Below are positions 46,199 to 55,608 of a stretch of DNA of 64,000 bases, in pieces. A model generated the notes under the pieces. It worked only from the letters and a program-made list of their open reading frames with translations, was not told the origin of the DNA and ran no database searches. Position 1 is the first letter of the stretch; each line of letters opens with the position of its first letter. The position numbers and the translations under genes were made by a program. Origin of the DNA: Verrucomicrobiota bacterium (GTDB lineage: Bacteria > Verrucomicrobiota > Verrucomicrobiia > Opitutales > Opitutaceae); NCBI GenBank assembly GCA_019510185.1, contig JAEKKV010000014.1:186001-250000 (forward strand), given 5' to 3'.

Positions 46199-47290
46199 AT
46201 GAGCTACAAACTGTTCATTCCCGGCCCAATCGCCGTCTCCGAAAAGACCCTGCGCGCCATGGCTCAGCCCATGATCGGCCACCGCAGCACGGATTTTGTA
46301 GCGCTCTACCAGTCCATTCAACCGGACTTGCAGGCGCTCTTCTACACCAAGGACCCGGTGTACCTCTCCACGAGCAGCGCCTGGGGCGTGATGGAAGGCT
46401 CCCTGCGCAATGTCTGCCAGAAGAAGGTGCTCAACTGCATGAACGGCGCGTTCTCCGACAAATGGAACGACGTCGCCCTCCGCTGCGGCAAGCAGGCCAC
46501 CGCCCTCAAGGCCGAGTGGGGCCAGCCCGTCGATCCCGAAGCCGTCCGCCGCGAACTCGCCACCGGCGCCTACGACTGCGTCACCATTATCCACAACGAG
46601 ACCTCCACCGGCACGATGAGCGACATCAACGCGCTCGCCGCCGTCCTCCGCGAGTTCCCCGACGTCATCTCGATCGTGGACACGGTCAGCTCCTTCACCG
46701 TCGTCCCCATCAAGAAGGACGAGCTCGGCATCGACATCATCATCACCGGCTCGCAAAAAGCCCTCGCCATGCCGCCCGGCCTGTCGCTCATCACCGTCTC
46801 GAAGCGCGCCCTCGACCGCGCCGCCAAGGCGACCGATCGCGGGTATTATTTCGACCTGATCGAGTTCCAAAAGAACCACGAGAACGGCATGACCCCGAGC
46901 ACGCCCGCCATCTCGCTGATCTACGCCCTCAAGTCCAAGCTCGAGGACATCAAGGCCGAGGGCATCGAGGCCCGCTACGCCCGCCATGCCCGCCTGAACA
47001 AGACCGTGCGCGACTTCATCCTCGCGAAGGGCTTCAAGCTGTTCCCCAAGGAAGGCTACGGCTCCATCGCGCTCAACTGCTTCGCCAACACGCTGAACAT
47101 CGACCTCGGCGCGCTGAACAAGATTCTGAAGGCGAAGCACAAGCTCGTGATCGACGGCGGCTATGGAAAACTGAAGGGCAAAACCTTCCGTATTTCAAAC
47201 ATGGGCGACGAGACCGACGCGACCATCGCGGACCTCCTCAAGTCCCTCGACGCCGCGCTCGCCGAGACGCCGAAGCTGGCGACGGCCTGA
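46199..47290 (+). CDS. Class V PLP-dependent aminotransferase (alanine/serine-glyoxylate type)
   Basis: A 363-aa fold-type I aminotransferase. MSYKLFIPGPIAVSE and GHRST are the typical N-terminus of the alanine-glyoxylate/serine-glyoxylate group. The PLP-binding lysine is K187 in GSQKAL, and IVDTVSS supplies the pyridine-nitrogen aspartate D161. It could be a serine-pyruvate or serine-glyoxylate aminotransferase, or act as phosphoserine aminotransferase in this lineage. The ATG at 46199 is chosen because the upstream 35 residues of the frame look noncoding. A strong terminator follows. Confidence 0.88.
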   Translation: MSYKLFIPGPIAVSEKTLRAMAQPMIGHRSTDFVALYQSIQPDLQALFYTKDPVYLSTSSAWGVMEGSLRNVCQKKVLNCMNGAFSDKWNDVALRCGKQATALKAEWGQPVDPEAVRRELATGAYDCVTIIHNETSTGTMSDINALAAVLREFPDVISIVDTVSSFTVVPIKKDELGIDIIITGSQKALAMPPGLSLITVSKRALDRAAKATDRGYYFDLIEFQKNHENGMTPSTPAISLIYALKSKLEDIKAEGIEARYARHARLNKTVRDFILAKGFKLFPKEGYGSIALNCFANTLNIDLGALNKILKAKHKLVIDGGYGKLKGKTFRISNMGDETDATIADLLKSLDAALAETPKLATA

Positions 47291-47307
47291 GTGTGTTCGT
47301 CTTTCGC

Positions 47308-47338
47308 AAAGGCCGGCCCGCAAGGCCGGCCTTTTTTT
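47308..47338 (+). terminator. Rho-independent terminator after the aminotransferase
   Basis: A perfect 11-bp stem (47308-47318 with 47324-47334) with loop CGCAA ends in a long T-tract. It begins 17 bp after the stop codon. Confidence 0.92.
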
Positions 47339-47432
47339 CTTTTTTACCTCCCGCGCCGGCCTTGCTTATCGCAAAAGCCAAAAAACTAATCCTTGAAATC
47401 GCCCGCTTCGCCGCGTAACGGCTCGCGTCCAC

Positions 47433-50243
47433 ATGAAGTCCCTCATCATTGCCGAGAAACCTTCCGTCGCGGCCGATCTTGCCCGCGCGCTCGGTAAAAT
47501 CCCCAAAAAGGACGACCACTACGAAGACGACACCTATGTGATCTCGTCCGCCGTCGGCCATTTGGTGGAGCTCGAGATGCCCGAGGACATCGACAAGAAG
47601 AAATACGGCTTCTGGCGCCTGGAGATGCTGCCCATCATCCCGGAAAAATTCGGCCTCAAGCCCATCGCCGACTCCAAGGACCGCTTCGACCAGCTCAAAA
47701 AGCTTCTCGCCCGCAAGGACATCGACCTCGTGATCAACGCCTGCGATGCCGGGCGCGAGGGCGAACTGATTTTCGAATACCTCTACCAGCTCTCCAAGTC
47801 CAAGCTCCCCGTGAAACGCGCGTGGATGCAGACGATGACCACCGAGGGCATCCAGGAGGCGTTTAAAAAACTCCGCGACGGCTCCCAGATGCGCGGCCTC
47901 GCCGACGCCGCCCGCTGCCGCTCCGAGAGCGACTGGCTCATCGGCATCAACGGCACCCGCGCGCTGACCAAGCGCATGTTCGGTTCCCGCGCCGGCAACG
48001 TCGCCAGCGTCGGCCGCGTGCAGACCCCCACCCTCGCCATCGTTTTCGGCCGCGAGCTGGAAATCCGCAATTTCAAGCCCCGCCCCTACTGGCGCGTCAC
48101 CGCCGAGTTCAAGATCGCCAAAGGCGCCTACGAGGGCGTTTACCAGCGTCCCAATTTCAAAAAATCCGAGACCGACGATCTCGACCGCGTCGACCGCGTC
48201 TGGGACAAGGCCATGGCCGAGGCCGTCCTCGCCGCCTGCCAGGGCCAGCCTCTCGCCGGCGTGCGCGAGGAGAAAAAAGCCTCCAACCAGGCCAGCCCGC
48301 GTCTCTACGACCTGACCACGCTGCAGCGCGAGGCCAACGGCCGCTTCGGCCTGCCCGCCCGCCGCACGCTCCAGATCGCCCAGGCCCTTTACGAGCGCCA
48401 CAAGGTGATCACCTATCCGCGTACCGATTCGCGTGCGCTCCCCGAGGATTACATCCCCACCTGCCGCCAGACGCTCACCAACCTCGTTGGCGACCTCGGC
48501 GCGCATGCGCAGACCGTTCTCGACCAAGGCTGGCTCAAGCCCAACAAGCGCATCTTCAACAATGCGCAGATCTCCGATCACTTCGCGATCATCCCCACCA
48601 CCACCGAGCCCAAGAACCTCGATGAGATGGAGGCCAAGGTGTACGACATGATCGCCCGCCGCTTCGTCGCCACGTTCTTCCCGTCGGCGGAGTTCGACAT
48701 CACCACGCGCATCAGCACCGTCGCGCCCGGCCACGATTTCAAGACCGAGGGCAAGGTGCTCACCGCGCCCGGCTGGCTCGCCGTGTACGGCAAGACCACC
48801 GTGGACGACGATTCGCCCGACTCGAAGGCCCTCCCCGCGCTCACGCCCGAGGACAAAAACAAGGCCGTCACCGCCACCGCGACGCTTCACACCGAGACGA
48901 CCAAGCCGCCGCCCCGCTACTCCGAAGCCACGCTGCTCTCCGCCATGGAAGGCGCGGGCAAACTCGTGGACGACGAGACCATGGCCGATGCCATGAAGGA
49001 ACGCGGCCTCGGCACCCCGGCCACGCGCGCCGACACCATCGAGGGTCTCATCAATCAGAAGTACATCGAGCGCAACCAGCGCGAACTCGTTCCCACCACC
49101 AAGGCCGAGTCGCTCCTGCAGTTTCTCTCCGCGGTGAAGGCCGACGCCCTCACCAAGCCCGACATGACCGGCGAATGGGAATCCAAGCTCCGCCAGATGG
49201 AGCAGGGCAAATTCCCCCGCGACAAGTTCATGGCCGAGATCGTCGAGGTCACCAAGGGCATCGTCGAACGCACCAAGACCTTCGAGGAAACCGAGGAAAA
49301 CTCCCGCGTCACCGACATCATTTCCCCCACCGACGGCCAGCCGATGCTGGAGACGTTGCGTGGCTACAAATCCCGCGACGGCGTCCTCACGGTTTACAAG
49401 GTCATGAGCGGCCGTAAAATCGAGGAAAGCGAAGTCCGCCAGCTCATCGCCGCCGGCGAGATCGGCCCGCTCGACGGCTTCGTCTCCGCCAAAACCGGCA
49501 ACCGCTTCCCCTCCAAGATCAAGATCGTGGACGACGAGAAAAAGCCCGGCCAGAAAAAGGCCGAGCTCGATTTCGGCAACAAGGTCGATGTCGCCACCCT
49601 CGAACCGTTCTGGACCGATCCGAAAACAGGCGCCGAGCTCTGCGAAGCCCCCACCAGTTACATCCTGCGCGAAAAAGACGGCGGCGAATGGAAGAACACC
49701 TTCCAAGTCGGCCGGCTCATGTGCCAGAAGCCGATCACCCGCGAAATGGCCATCGACCTGATCGAGAAGGGCAAGACCGGCCTCATCGTCGGGTTCACCT
49801 CGAAAAAAGGCCGTCCCTTCGACGCGTTTCTCGTTCGCCAGGGCCCGAAGATCGCCTGGGAGTTTCCGCCGCGCGCCCCCCGCGCCACCGGCAAAAACGC
49901 CGATGGCACGCCCCGCGCCCCGCGCAAGGCCAAGGCCCCGCTCGACCTCGCCAAGGCCGTGAAGCTCGGCGACAGCAAGGCGCACGACGGCGAACTCTAC
50001 CAGACCGAGGACGCCTTCGTCGTGGTGAAACCCCAGGTCGACGGCACGCCCCGCACCGTTTTCGAGGTGAAGCGCACGCTCTGCGGCAAGGAGCTCGCCG
50101 CCGAAGAGATCGAACGTCTCGTCGAGATGGGCAAGACCGGCCTCATCGAAGGCTTTGTCTCCAAGCGCGGCTCCAATTTCTCCGCCTACCTGACGTTGTC
50201 CAAGGACAAGAAAAAGGCTGAATTCGAGTTTCCCCCGCGCTGA
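47433..50243 (+). CDS. topB: DNA topoisomerase III with extra C-terminal repeats
   Basis: A 936-aa type IA topoisomerase that relaxes and decatenates DNA. The TOPRIM domain has E8 in IAEKPS and acidic residues in CDAGREGE (104-111). The active-site tyrosine is Y328 in ITYPRTDSR. The size exceeds the roughly 650-700 aa of a core topB. The excess at about 630-936 consists of topoisomerase C-terminal repeat-like units: KTGLIVGFTSKKGRPFDAF and KTGLIEGFVSKRGSNFSAY are clear copies, with LDGFVSAKTGNRF earlier. These may bind DNA or partners. No zinc-finger cysteine clusters are seen. The ATG at 47433 is the only reasonable start. A 915-codon frame on the opposite strand is a codon-bias shadow. Confidence 0.93.
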   Translation: MKSLIIAEKPSVAADLARALGKIPKKDDHYEDDTYVISSAVGHLVELEMPEDIDKKKYGFWRLEMLPIIPEKFGLKPIADSKDRFDQLKKLLARKDIDLVINACDAGREGELIFEYLYQLSKSKLPVKRAWMQTMTTEGIQEAFKKLRDGSQMRGLADAARCRSESDWLIGINGTRALTKRMFGSRAGNVASVGRVQTPTLAIVFGRELEIRNFKPRPYWRVTAEFKIAKGAYEGVYQRPNFKKSETDDLDRVDRVWDKAMAEAVLAACQGQPLAGVREEKKASNQASPRLYDLTTLQREANGRFGLPARRTLQIAQALYERHKVITYPRTDSRALPEDYIPTCRQTLTNLVGDLGAHAQTVLDQGWLKPNKRIFNNAQISDHFAIIPTTTEPKNLDEMEAKVYDMIARRFVATFFPSAEFDITTRISTVAPGHDFKTEGKVLTAPGWLAVYGKTTVDDDSPDSKALPALTPEDKNKAVTATATLHTETTKPPPRYSEATLLSAMEGAGKLVDDETMADAMKERGLGTPATRADTIEGLINQKYIERNQRELVPTTKAESLLQFLSAVKADALTKPDMTGEWESKLRQMEQGKFPRDKFMAEIVEVTKGIVERTKTFEETEENSRVTDIISPTDGQPMLETLRGYKSRDGVLTVYKVMSGRKIEESEVRQLIAAGEIGPLDGFVSAKTGNRFPSKIKIVDDEKKPGQKKAELDFGNKVDVATLEPFWTDPKTGAELCEAPTSYILREKDGGEWKNTFQVGRLMCQKPITREMAIDLIEKGKTGLIVGFTSKKGRPFDAFLVRQGPKIAWEFPPRAPRATGKNADGTPRAPRKAKAPLDLAKAVKLGDSKAHDGELYQTEDAFVVVKPQVDGTPRTVFEVKRTLCGKELAAEEIERLVEMGKTGLIEGFVSKRGSNFSAYLTLSKDKKKAEFEFPPR

Positions 50244-50302
50244 GCGCGCGATTGCGTCCCCGGCGTCTTGAAACCTTCCGCCCCTCCGGGCGTCTATCTC
50301 CC

Positions 50303-51244
50303 GTGCACCCCAGAGTTAAAAACTACCTCATCATCCTGCTGGCCTTCTCGACCGCGACCGGCGGCGTCATCGCCTGGCAGCAGACGCAGCGTCTGAACAA
50401 CCTTCGCGCCTCCCTCCTCACCGCCCGCCCCGCGCCCGCCGCCCGGGCGATCGCCGCGGCCAAATCCTCCGACGACTCGCCCAAGCCGGCGGCCGCCGCC
50501 CAAGCCAAGCCGGCCGACGAGGTCGCGTCCGCTGCCGACAACGCCGCCCCGCCCCGCCAGCCGCGCAACACCCGCCCCAATCTGACGGCCATGCTGGCCA
50601 ATCCCGAATTCGCCAAGGCGTGGAATCTCCAGCAACGCGCGCAACTCGACAATCGTTTCGCCGGTCTCTTCAAACAGCTCAATCTCTCCCCCGATCAGCT
50701 CGATAAGCTGAAAGGCCTGCTGGTCGAGCGCCAGACCACCGCCATGGACGTCTATGCCGCCGCCCGCGAAAAGGGCGTAAACCCCGGGCAAAACCGGGAG
50801 GAAATCCAGAAGATGGTGTCCGACTCGCAGGCCGAGGTTGACCAGAGCATCCGTACGACGCTCGGCGACACCGCCTACCAGCAGTACCAGAATTACCAGA
50901 ACACCCAGCCCCAGCGCACCGTGGTTTCCCAGCTCGACCAGCGCCTCAGCTATTCCGCCTCCCCGCTTACCACCGCGCAGACTGAATTTCTGGTGCAAGC
51001 CTTGGCGTCCACGTCCCCGACCGCGACAACCGGCGGCGGCCCCGACCAGCTTCCTGCTCCCGGCGGTCCTTTCGGTCGCAGTGGTGCAAACGTTCCCATC
51101 ACCGACGCAGTCATCCAGCAGGCGCAAGGCGTCCTCACCCCGAGCCAGCTCGACGCCCTCCGCCAGTTGCAGGCCGAGCAGCAGGCCCAGTTGAAGCTTG
51201 GCCAGCTCTTCCGCGCCCAGCAGCAACAGCAACGCGGCAAGTAA
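50303..51244 (+). CDS. Membrane-anchored Ala/Gln-rich protein of unknown function
   Basis: About 313 aa from a GTG at 50303 (MHPRVKNYLIILLAFSTATGG...); the first 20 residues form a signal-anchor. The next 60 residues are alanine/proline-rich and low in order. The middle (about 100-240) is helical, with LNLSPDQLDKLKGLLVERQ, resembling Spy/CpxP-type LTxxQ-like helices. The tail is Gln-rich (RAQQQQQRGK). I do not recognise a named family. A periplasmic stress or chaperone-like role is only a suggestion from the helical motif. A TTG at 50252 is a possible longer start, but it produces a charged leader before the hydrophobic segment. Confidence 0.72.
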   Translation: MHPRVKNYLIILLAFSTATGGVIAWQQTQRLNNLRASLLTARPAPAARAIAAAKSSDDSPKPAAAAQAKPADEVASAADNAAPPRQPRNTRPNLTAMLANPEFAKAWNLQQRAQLDNRFAGLFKQLNLSPDQLDKLKGLLVERQTTAMDVYAAAREKGVNPGQNREEIQKMVSDSQAEVDQSIRTTLGDTAYQQYQNYQNTQPQRTVVSQLDQRLSYSASPLTTAQTEFLVQALASTSPTATTGGGPDQLPAPGGPFGRSGANVPITDAVIQQAQGVLTPSQLDALRQLQAEQQAQLKLGQLFRAQQQQQRGK

Positions 51245-51391
51245 CTGAGGCCGGTTCGGCCGATCGGTTGGGGCGAAAAGGGGTGTTCCGTCAGAAAGCG
51301 CGCACCCCTTCGCCAAATCTGCGCAGCGAAAACCCTTGCGGCAGGAATCGGGGACTCCCTAGCCTTGCGACGGTTTTCACCTTTCCAACTT

Positions 51392-52342
51392 ATGATCGTC
51401 ACCACCGCGCAGCTCTTCAAACACGCTTACGGCAAATACGCCGTCGGAGCCTACAACATCAACAACGCCGAGCAGGCGATGGGCCTCTTCAAGGGCGCCG
51501 TTGATTCCAAGGCCCCCTTCATCATCCAGATTTCCAAGGGCGCGCGCAATTACACCGACAAGCGCATGCTCGAGGCCATCATCCGCGCCGCCGGCGACAT
51601 CTTCCCCGAGGCCATCTACGCGGTACACCTTGACCACGGCGACGAGGCCACCTGCTACGACTGCATCGATTCCGGCTTCTTCAGCTCCGTGATGATCGAC
51701 GCCTCGCACGATCCGTTCGAAAAGAACGTCGAGATCACCAAGCGCGTGGTCGAAAAAGCGCACGCCAAGGGTCTCTCCGTCGAGGCCGAGCTCGGCATGC
51801 TCGGCGGCGTCGAGGAAGACATCAAGGTCGAGGACGGCCACGCCACCCTCACCGATCCCAAGGAAGCCGACGAATTCATCAAGCTCACCGGCTGCGACTC
51901 CCTCGCCTGCGCCATCGGCACCTCGCACGGCGCCTTCAAGTTCAAGGGCAAGCAGTCCCTCCACTTCGACGTGCTCGAGAAGATCAAGGCCCTCCGCCCC
52001 GGCTTCCCGCTCGTCATGCACGGCTCGTCCTCCGTCCCGCAGGACGAAGTCGCCCGCATCAACGCCGCCGGCGGCATCATCAAGGACTCCGTTGGCGTGG
52101 ACGTGAACGAGTACCTGCCCGCCGCCAAGCTCGGCGTCACCAAGATCAACATCGACACTGACGGCCGCCTCGTCTGGACCCGCGTTCACCGCGAGTACTT
52201 CCGCGACAAGCCCTCCGACTTCGACTTCCGCCCGCCCGGCAAGATCTTCATCCAGGAATACGCGAAGTTCATCGCCAGCCGCAACGTGCTCCTCGGCAGC
52301 GCCGGCCAGCTCGAAGACCTCCGCAAGAGCCTCGTCAAATAA
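51392..52342 (+). CDS. fba: Class II fructose-bisphosphate aldolase
   Basis: A 316-aa zinc aldolase that cleaves fructose 1,6-bisphosphate to triose phosphates in glycolysis. Zinc and catalytic motifs are LDHGD (D81, H82), AELGMLGGVEE, GTSHGAFKF and VMHGSSSVP. Phosphate binding is expected at INIDTDGR. The ATG at 51392 is the normal start; a 9-codon extension upstream is unsupported. A strong terminator follows within 30 bp. It connects xylulose 5-phosphate and hexose metabolism to central carbon flow. Confidence 0.94.
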   Translation: MIVTTAQLFKHAYGKYAVGAYNINNAEQAMGLFKGAVDSKAPFIIQISKGARNYTDKRMLEAIIRAAGDIFPEAIYAVHLDHGDEATCYDCIDSGFFSSVMIDASHDPFEKNVEITKRVVEKAHAKGLSVEAELGMLGGVEEDIKVEDGHATLTDPKEADEFIKLTGCDSLACAIGTSHGAFKFKGKQSLHFDVLEKIKALRPGFPLVMHGSSSVPQDEVARINAAGGIIKDSVGVDVNEYLPAAKLGVTKINIDTDGRLVWTRVHREYFRDKPSDFDFRPPGKIFIQEYAKFIASRNVLLGSAGQLEDLRKSLVK

Positions 52343-52367
52343 GCCCGGCTCTCCCCGGCGTCCCATC

Positions 52368-52397
52368 AAAGCCCCCGCGTTCCCGCGGGGGCTTTTT
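52368..52397 (+). terminator. Rho-independent terminator after fba
   Basis: A perfect 12-bp stem (52368-52379 with 52384-52395), 4-base loop and T-tail. On the other strand the stem starts with AAA, so it may also terminate the convergent coiled-coil gene, whose stop is 6 bp away. Confidence 0.9.
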
Positions 52398-52402
52398 CAT
52401 GC

Positions 52403-53215
52403 CTAGCGCCAGGCGCCCGCCGGCAACGCGCCGGCCGCCCCCTTGGCTTCGCCCAGCTGTTCGAACGCCTCCCGCACCATCGTCTCCACCATCTCGCGCT
52501 GGGCGGCCAGCGCCTCCTGCTCCGTCGCGAGACGCGCCGCCTCCACCTCCAGCGCCGTGGAGCGAACGGCCAGCAGCGCCCGCTCCGCTTCCAACGCCTC
52601 GCGCTCTTTAACCAAGCTCTGTTCCTCCTCCTGCAAGGCCGAGCGGGTGGCCTGGATCGACGCCCACTCGGCGTCGATCTCCCGCATGACCTCGGTGGTG
52701 CCCACGGCTTCCGCCGAGGACGAACACCGTTTCCAAATCAAAAACTCCTCGTTCAAGGAGTCCAATTTGTCCGCCAGCGCCTCCTTTTCGGCGGACACGC
52801 GCTCCACCTCGATCTTCAGCTCGCTCACCACTTCCGGCGACAGCACGGGCGGCGGCAGCAGCGAATGGGCCCGGGCCAGCACCGCATCCAGGCTGTCCTT
52901 CTCCGGATTGAAAATGTCGGCGATGCGCAGGCGCATGGAACGGCGGACCTCCTCGTAGCCGACGATCTCCGCCATGACCAGGACCGAGACCGCCGGATCC
53001 TTCAGCCGGACTTTTTCGACCACCTCAAGCGCGACGCCGAGCACGCCCACCTCGATCAGCAGCAGCCGGTAGGCGCCGCCCGCCATCAGGGCGATGACTT
53101 CGTCGCTCTCGCAGGTCGAACGAACGGCGTAGCCCTCCTTTTTCAATCCGTCCCTGACCGGACCGAGGCCGGATGCTTCGCGGGTGAAAAACAGAACCAT
53201 GGGGGATGCGCTCAT
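52403..53215 (-). CDS. Pseudo-receiver / coiled-coil protein
   Basis: A 270-aa cytoplasmic protein. Residues 1-115 fold like a response-regulator receiver (MVLFFTREASGLGPVRDGLKK..., LLLIEVGVLG, VLVMAEIVGYEEV), but the expected phosphoacceptor Asp is Glu (E55), the N-terminal acidic pocket is missing, and the conserved Lys is not evident. About 125-260 is a long heptad-rich coiled coil (EREALEAERALLAVR...). There is no DNA-binding domain. It is divergent from the chemosensory-like operon by about 100 bp. I infer a structural or scaffold role that does not depend on phosphorylation, perhaps for that operon; the sequence does not prove this. Start ATG 53215; an upstream ATG at 53245 adds 10 residues. 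Confidence 0.75.
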   Translation of the reverse strand: MSASPMVLFFTREASGLGPVRDGLKKEGYAVRSTCESDEVIALMAGGAYRLLLIEVGVLGVALEVVEKVRLKDPAVSVLVMAEIVGYEEVRRSMRLRIADIFNPEKDSLDAVLARAHSLLPPPVLSPEVVSELKIEVERVSAEKEALADKLDSLNEEFLIWKRCSSSAEAVGTTEVMREIDAEWASIQATRSALQEEEQSLVKEREALEAERALLAVRSTALEVEAARLATEQEALAAQREMVETMVREAFEQLGEAKGAAGALPAGAWR

Positions 53216-53314
53216 AAATAGATTCCGCCTCCCAGCAGCTTCCATGCAAACGGATCATGAACACTCCTCATCAAAACCATTAAAATTAAGGCATTTAAAA
53301 AAAGTGTTTATGAA
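53216..53314. promoter_or_regulatory. AT-rich divergent promoter region of the signalling locus
   Basis: These 99 bp separate the pseudo-receiver gene from the kinase gene. They are markedly more AT-rich than the surroundings, with runs such as TTAAAATTAAGG and TTTAAAAAAA, which suits a divergent promoter. Individual hexamers cannot be assigned safely. Confidence 0.5.
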
Positions 53315-55600
53315 ATGAATACACGCCGTCTGGCGTGGCGACTGCAAAGGCCGGCATCCGTCCACGAATTCCATTCATCGCTCAAAATGACCCAAACATC
53401 GCCCTCCAGTCTGCCCGCCGCCACCGGCGGCTTTACACGAAAGTACGCTCCGCTGCTCATCGGCGCCGCGCTCTTCCTGGTTCTTAATTTCATCGTATTG
53501 TTTTTCAGTTACCAAGGCGCCACCGCGGCCAAGGTCGACGCGCTCGCGATCAATCTCGCCGGCCGCCAGCGCATGCTTTCCCAGCGCCTGGTCAAAACCC
53601 TCCTCAAGGCCCAGGCCGCCACCGACCCCAAGGGGATCGACGAGGCCCTCAAGGAAATGGCCCTCTCCCAGCGGCTCTTCGACACCACCCTGCAGGGCTT
53701 CGACCAGGGCGCGCTCGTGACCGGCGGCGACGGCAAGGATGTCTTCCTGAAAAAAATCAACTACGCCCCCGCGCGCACGCCGCTGGAGGACGCCATCAAG
53801 CTGTGGAGCCCCTATAAGGACCTGCTCGCCCCGCTGCTGGCGCTGCCCGCCGGCGGCGGTTCCCTGCCCGAGGCCGCGCTCAAACCCGCCATCGGCTACG
53901 CCTCCGCCAACAATCTCAAGATCCTCGCCCTGATGAACGACATGACGTTCAAGCTGGAGGAGGACTCCCGCCGGCGCGCCACCACGTTGCAGACGGTACA
54001 GCTCTCCATCTTCGCGATGATCGTGATCGACGGCTGTTTCTTCTTCTACTTCGCGCTCGTCCGCCTGCGCCACAGCGACCGTCAGGAGCACGAGGCCTCC
54101 GAAAAAATCGCCCTCAGTAACGCCGAGCTCGCCATCACCACCGAGCATCTCTCCCAAGCCAAGGCCGAGACGGATTCGATCTTCGAAACCGTGCGCCAGG
54201 GCATCTTCCTGATCGACGAAAACTACCTCATCAGCGAGCAGCACTCCAGCGAGCTCCACGCCATCCTGGGCGTGGCCCAGCCCGGCGGCCAGAGTCTCCT
54301 CCACCTCCTCAAGCAGGTGCTGCCCGAAAAGCAGTTCACCATGGCCCGCGATTACTTCGCGCTGCTCTTCAACGCCGACAAGCGCGAGAAGCAGGTCGTG
54401 AAGGTCAACCCCCTCGCCCAGGTCGAGGCGCACTTCCCCAGCCCCGGCGGCGGACTCGCCACCAAGACGCTTCAGTTCAGTTTCCGCCGCGTGTACAAGG
54501 GTCAGGCCGTCGCCCGCATCTTCGTGAGCGTCTCCGACGTCTCGCAACAGGTGCAGCTTGAGGCCCGCCTGCGCGAATCCGAGCAGAAGAAGGAACGCCA
54601 GCTCGAGCTGCTGCTCTCGATTCTCCACGTCGAGCCCGCCCGCCTGGCCGAATTCCTCGCCCTCTCCGAACGCGAACTCTCCCGCCAGACCACCCTCCTC
54701 CGCGAGGGCGAAAACGGCCAGGGCGAGACCGGTCCGCGCACCCTCGAGGCGCTTTTCCGCAGCGTGCACAACATCAAGGGCAACGCCGCCCTGCTCCAAA
54801 TCACGCATTTCGAAACGCTCGCCCACGAAATGGAGGACCAGCTGGCCGATCTCCGCAAACGGCCCGCCATCACCGGTGACGATCTCCTGCCCGTCGTCGT
54901 TCGCCAGGCCGCCCTCACCGCCGACCTCGCCGAGGTGCGCGAACTGGTGGAAAAGCTCGCCAGTATCCAGCGCGGCATCGCCCGCCCGGCCCCGCTCCCG
55001 CCCACCGTCGCCACCGAGGAAGCCCCGGCCGTTCCGACGACGGACGACCTGGCCAATTCCCTCCAGCAACTCGCCACCACGCTCGCCGGCCGTCACGGCT
55101 GCGATCTGCGCTTCGTCTTCGACGGCCTCGACACCCGCACGCTCCGCGGACCGCAACGCGACTTGGTGCGCGATGTCTGCATCCAGCTCGTCCGCAATTC
55201 CATCGCCCACGGTATCGAATCCTCCGAGCAGCGCCGGGCGGCCGGCAAGCCGCCGCAGGCCACGCTCTCCATCCGCGCCCTCTCCGGGCCGGCGGCGCGC
55301 CCCGGCTGCTTCAGCTTCGCCTTCCGCGACGACGGCCGCGGCCTGCAGTTTGAAAAGATCCGCGCCAAGGCCACCGCGGCCGGCCTGCTCTCCCCCGGCG
55401 AGGCCGCCGAGCCCGCCCGTCTGGCCGGACTCATCTTCGCGCCCGGCTTCTCCACCGCCGACACCACCACGACCGACGCCGGTCGCGGCATCGGCATGGA
55501 CATCGTCAAGCGCCGCGTCGTCAACGACAGCGGCGGCGAAATCAAAATCGCCACCGCTCCCGGCCAGTTCTGCGAATTCCAATTCCACGTCCCTGTCTAA
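53315..55600 (+). CDS. PilJ-PAS-HPt-ATPase sensor kinase (CheA-like, no CheW domain)
   Basis: A 761-aa inner-membrane protein. Transmembrane helices at about 47-66 and 228-249 flank a PilJ-like periplasmic sensor whose opening (NLAGRQRMLSQRLVKTLL, 80-97) is the type IV pili methyl-accepting N-terminal motif. A PAS-like domain (about 285-415) and helical linker follow. An HPt domain (about 440-555) carries H485 in FRSVHNIKGNA. An HATPase domain (615-760) shows the CheA-type N-box LVRNSIAHGIES (N628), RDDGRGLQ and GRGIGMDIVKRR. The CheW-like (P5) domain of CheA is absent. It presumably phosphorylates the CheY encoded 8 bp downstream. A second ATG at 53387 is another possible start, because the first 24 residues look unconserved. 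Confidence 0.9.
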   Translation: MNTRRLAWRLQRPASVHEFHSSLKMTQTSPSSLPAATGGFTRKYAPLLIGAALFLVLNFIVLFFSYQGATAAKVDALAINLAGRQRMLSQRLVKTLLKAQAATDPKGIDEALKEMALSQRLFDTTLQGFDQGALVTGGDGKDVFLKKINYAPARTPLEDAIKLWSPYKDLLAPLLALPAGGGSLPEAALKPAIGYASANNLKILALMNDMTFKLEEDSRRRATTLQTVQLSIFAMIVIDGCFFFYFALVRLRHSDRQEHEASEKIALSNAELAITTEHLSQAKAETDSIFETVRQGIFLIDENYLISEQHSSELHAILGVAQPGGQSLLHLLKQVLPEKQFTMARDYFALLFNADKREKQVVKVNPLAQVEAHFPSPGGGLATKTLQFSFRRVYKGQAVARIFVSVSDVSQQVQLEARLRESEQKKERQLELLLSILHVEPARLAEFLALSERELSRQTTLLREGENGQGETGPRTLEALFRSVHNIKGNAALLQITHFETLAHEMEDQLADLRKRPAITGDDLLPVVVRQAALTADLAEVRELVEKLASIQRGIARPAPLPPTVATEEAPAVPTTDDLANSLQQLATTLAGRHGCDLRFVFDGLDTRTLRGPQRDLVRDVCIQLVRNSIAHGIESSEQRRAAGKPPQATLSIRALSGPAARPGCFSFAFRDDGRGLQFEKIRAKATAAGLLSPGEAAEPARLAGLIFAPGFSTADTTTTDAGRGIGMDIVKRRVVNDSGGEIKIATAPGQFCEFQFHVPV

Positions 55601-55608
55601 AAACGTCC

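Noticed and set aside
47238..49985. 915-codon open frame antisense to topB
   Set aside because: It has repetitive Gly/Ala/Glu composition typical of a frame mirrored from GC-rich coding DNA and shows no domain. The opposite strand encodes a complete topoisomerase III.
53375..55588. 737-codon minus-strand frame opposite the kinase
   Set aside because: Shadow of the GC-rich kinase gene; lacks recognisable domains.
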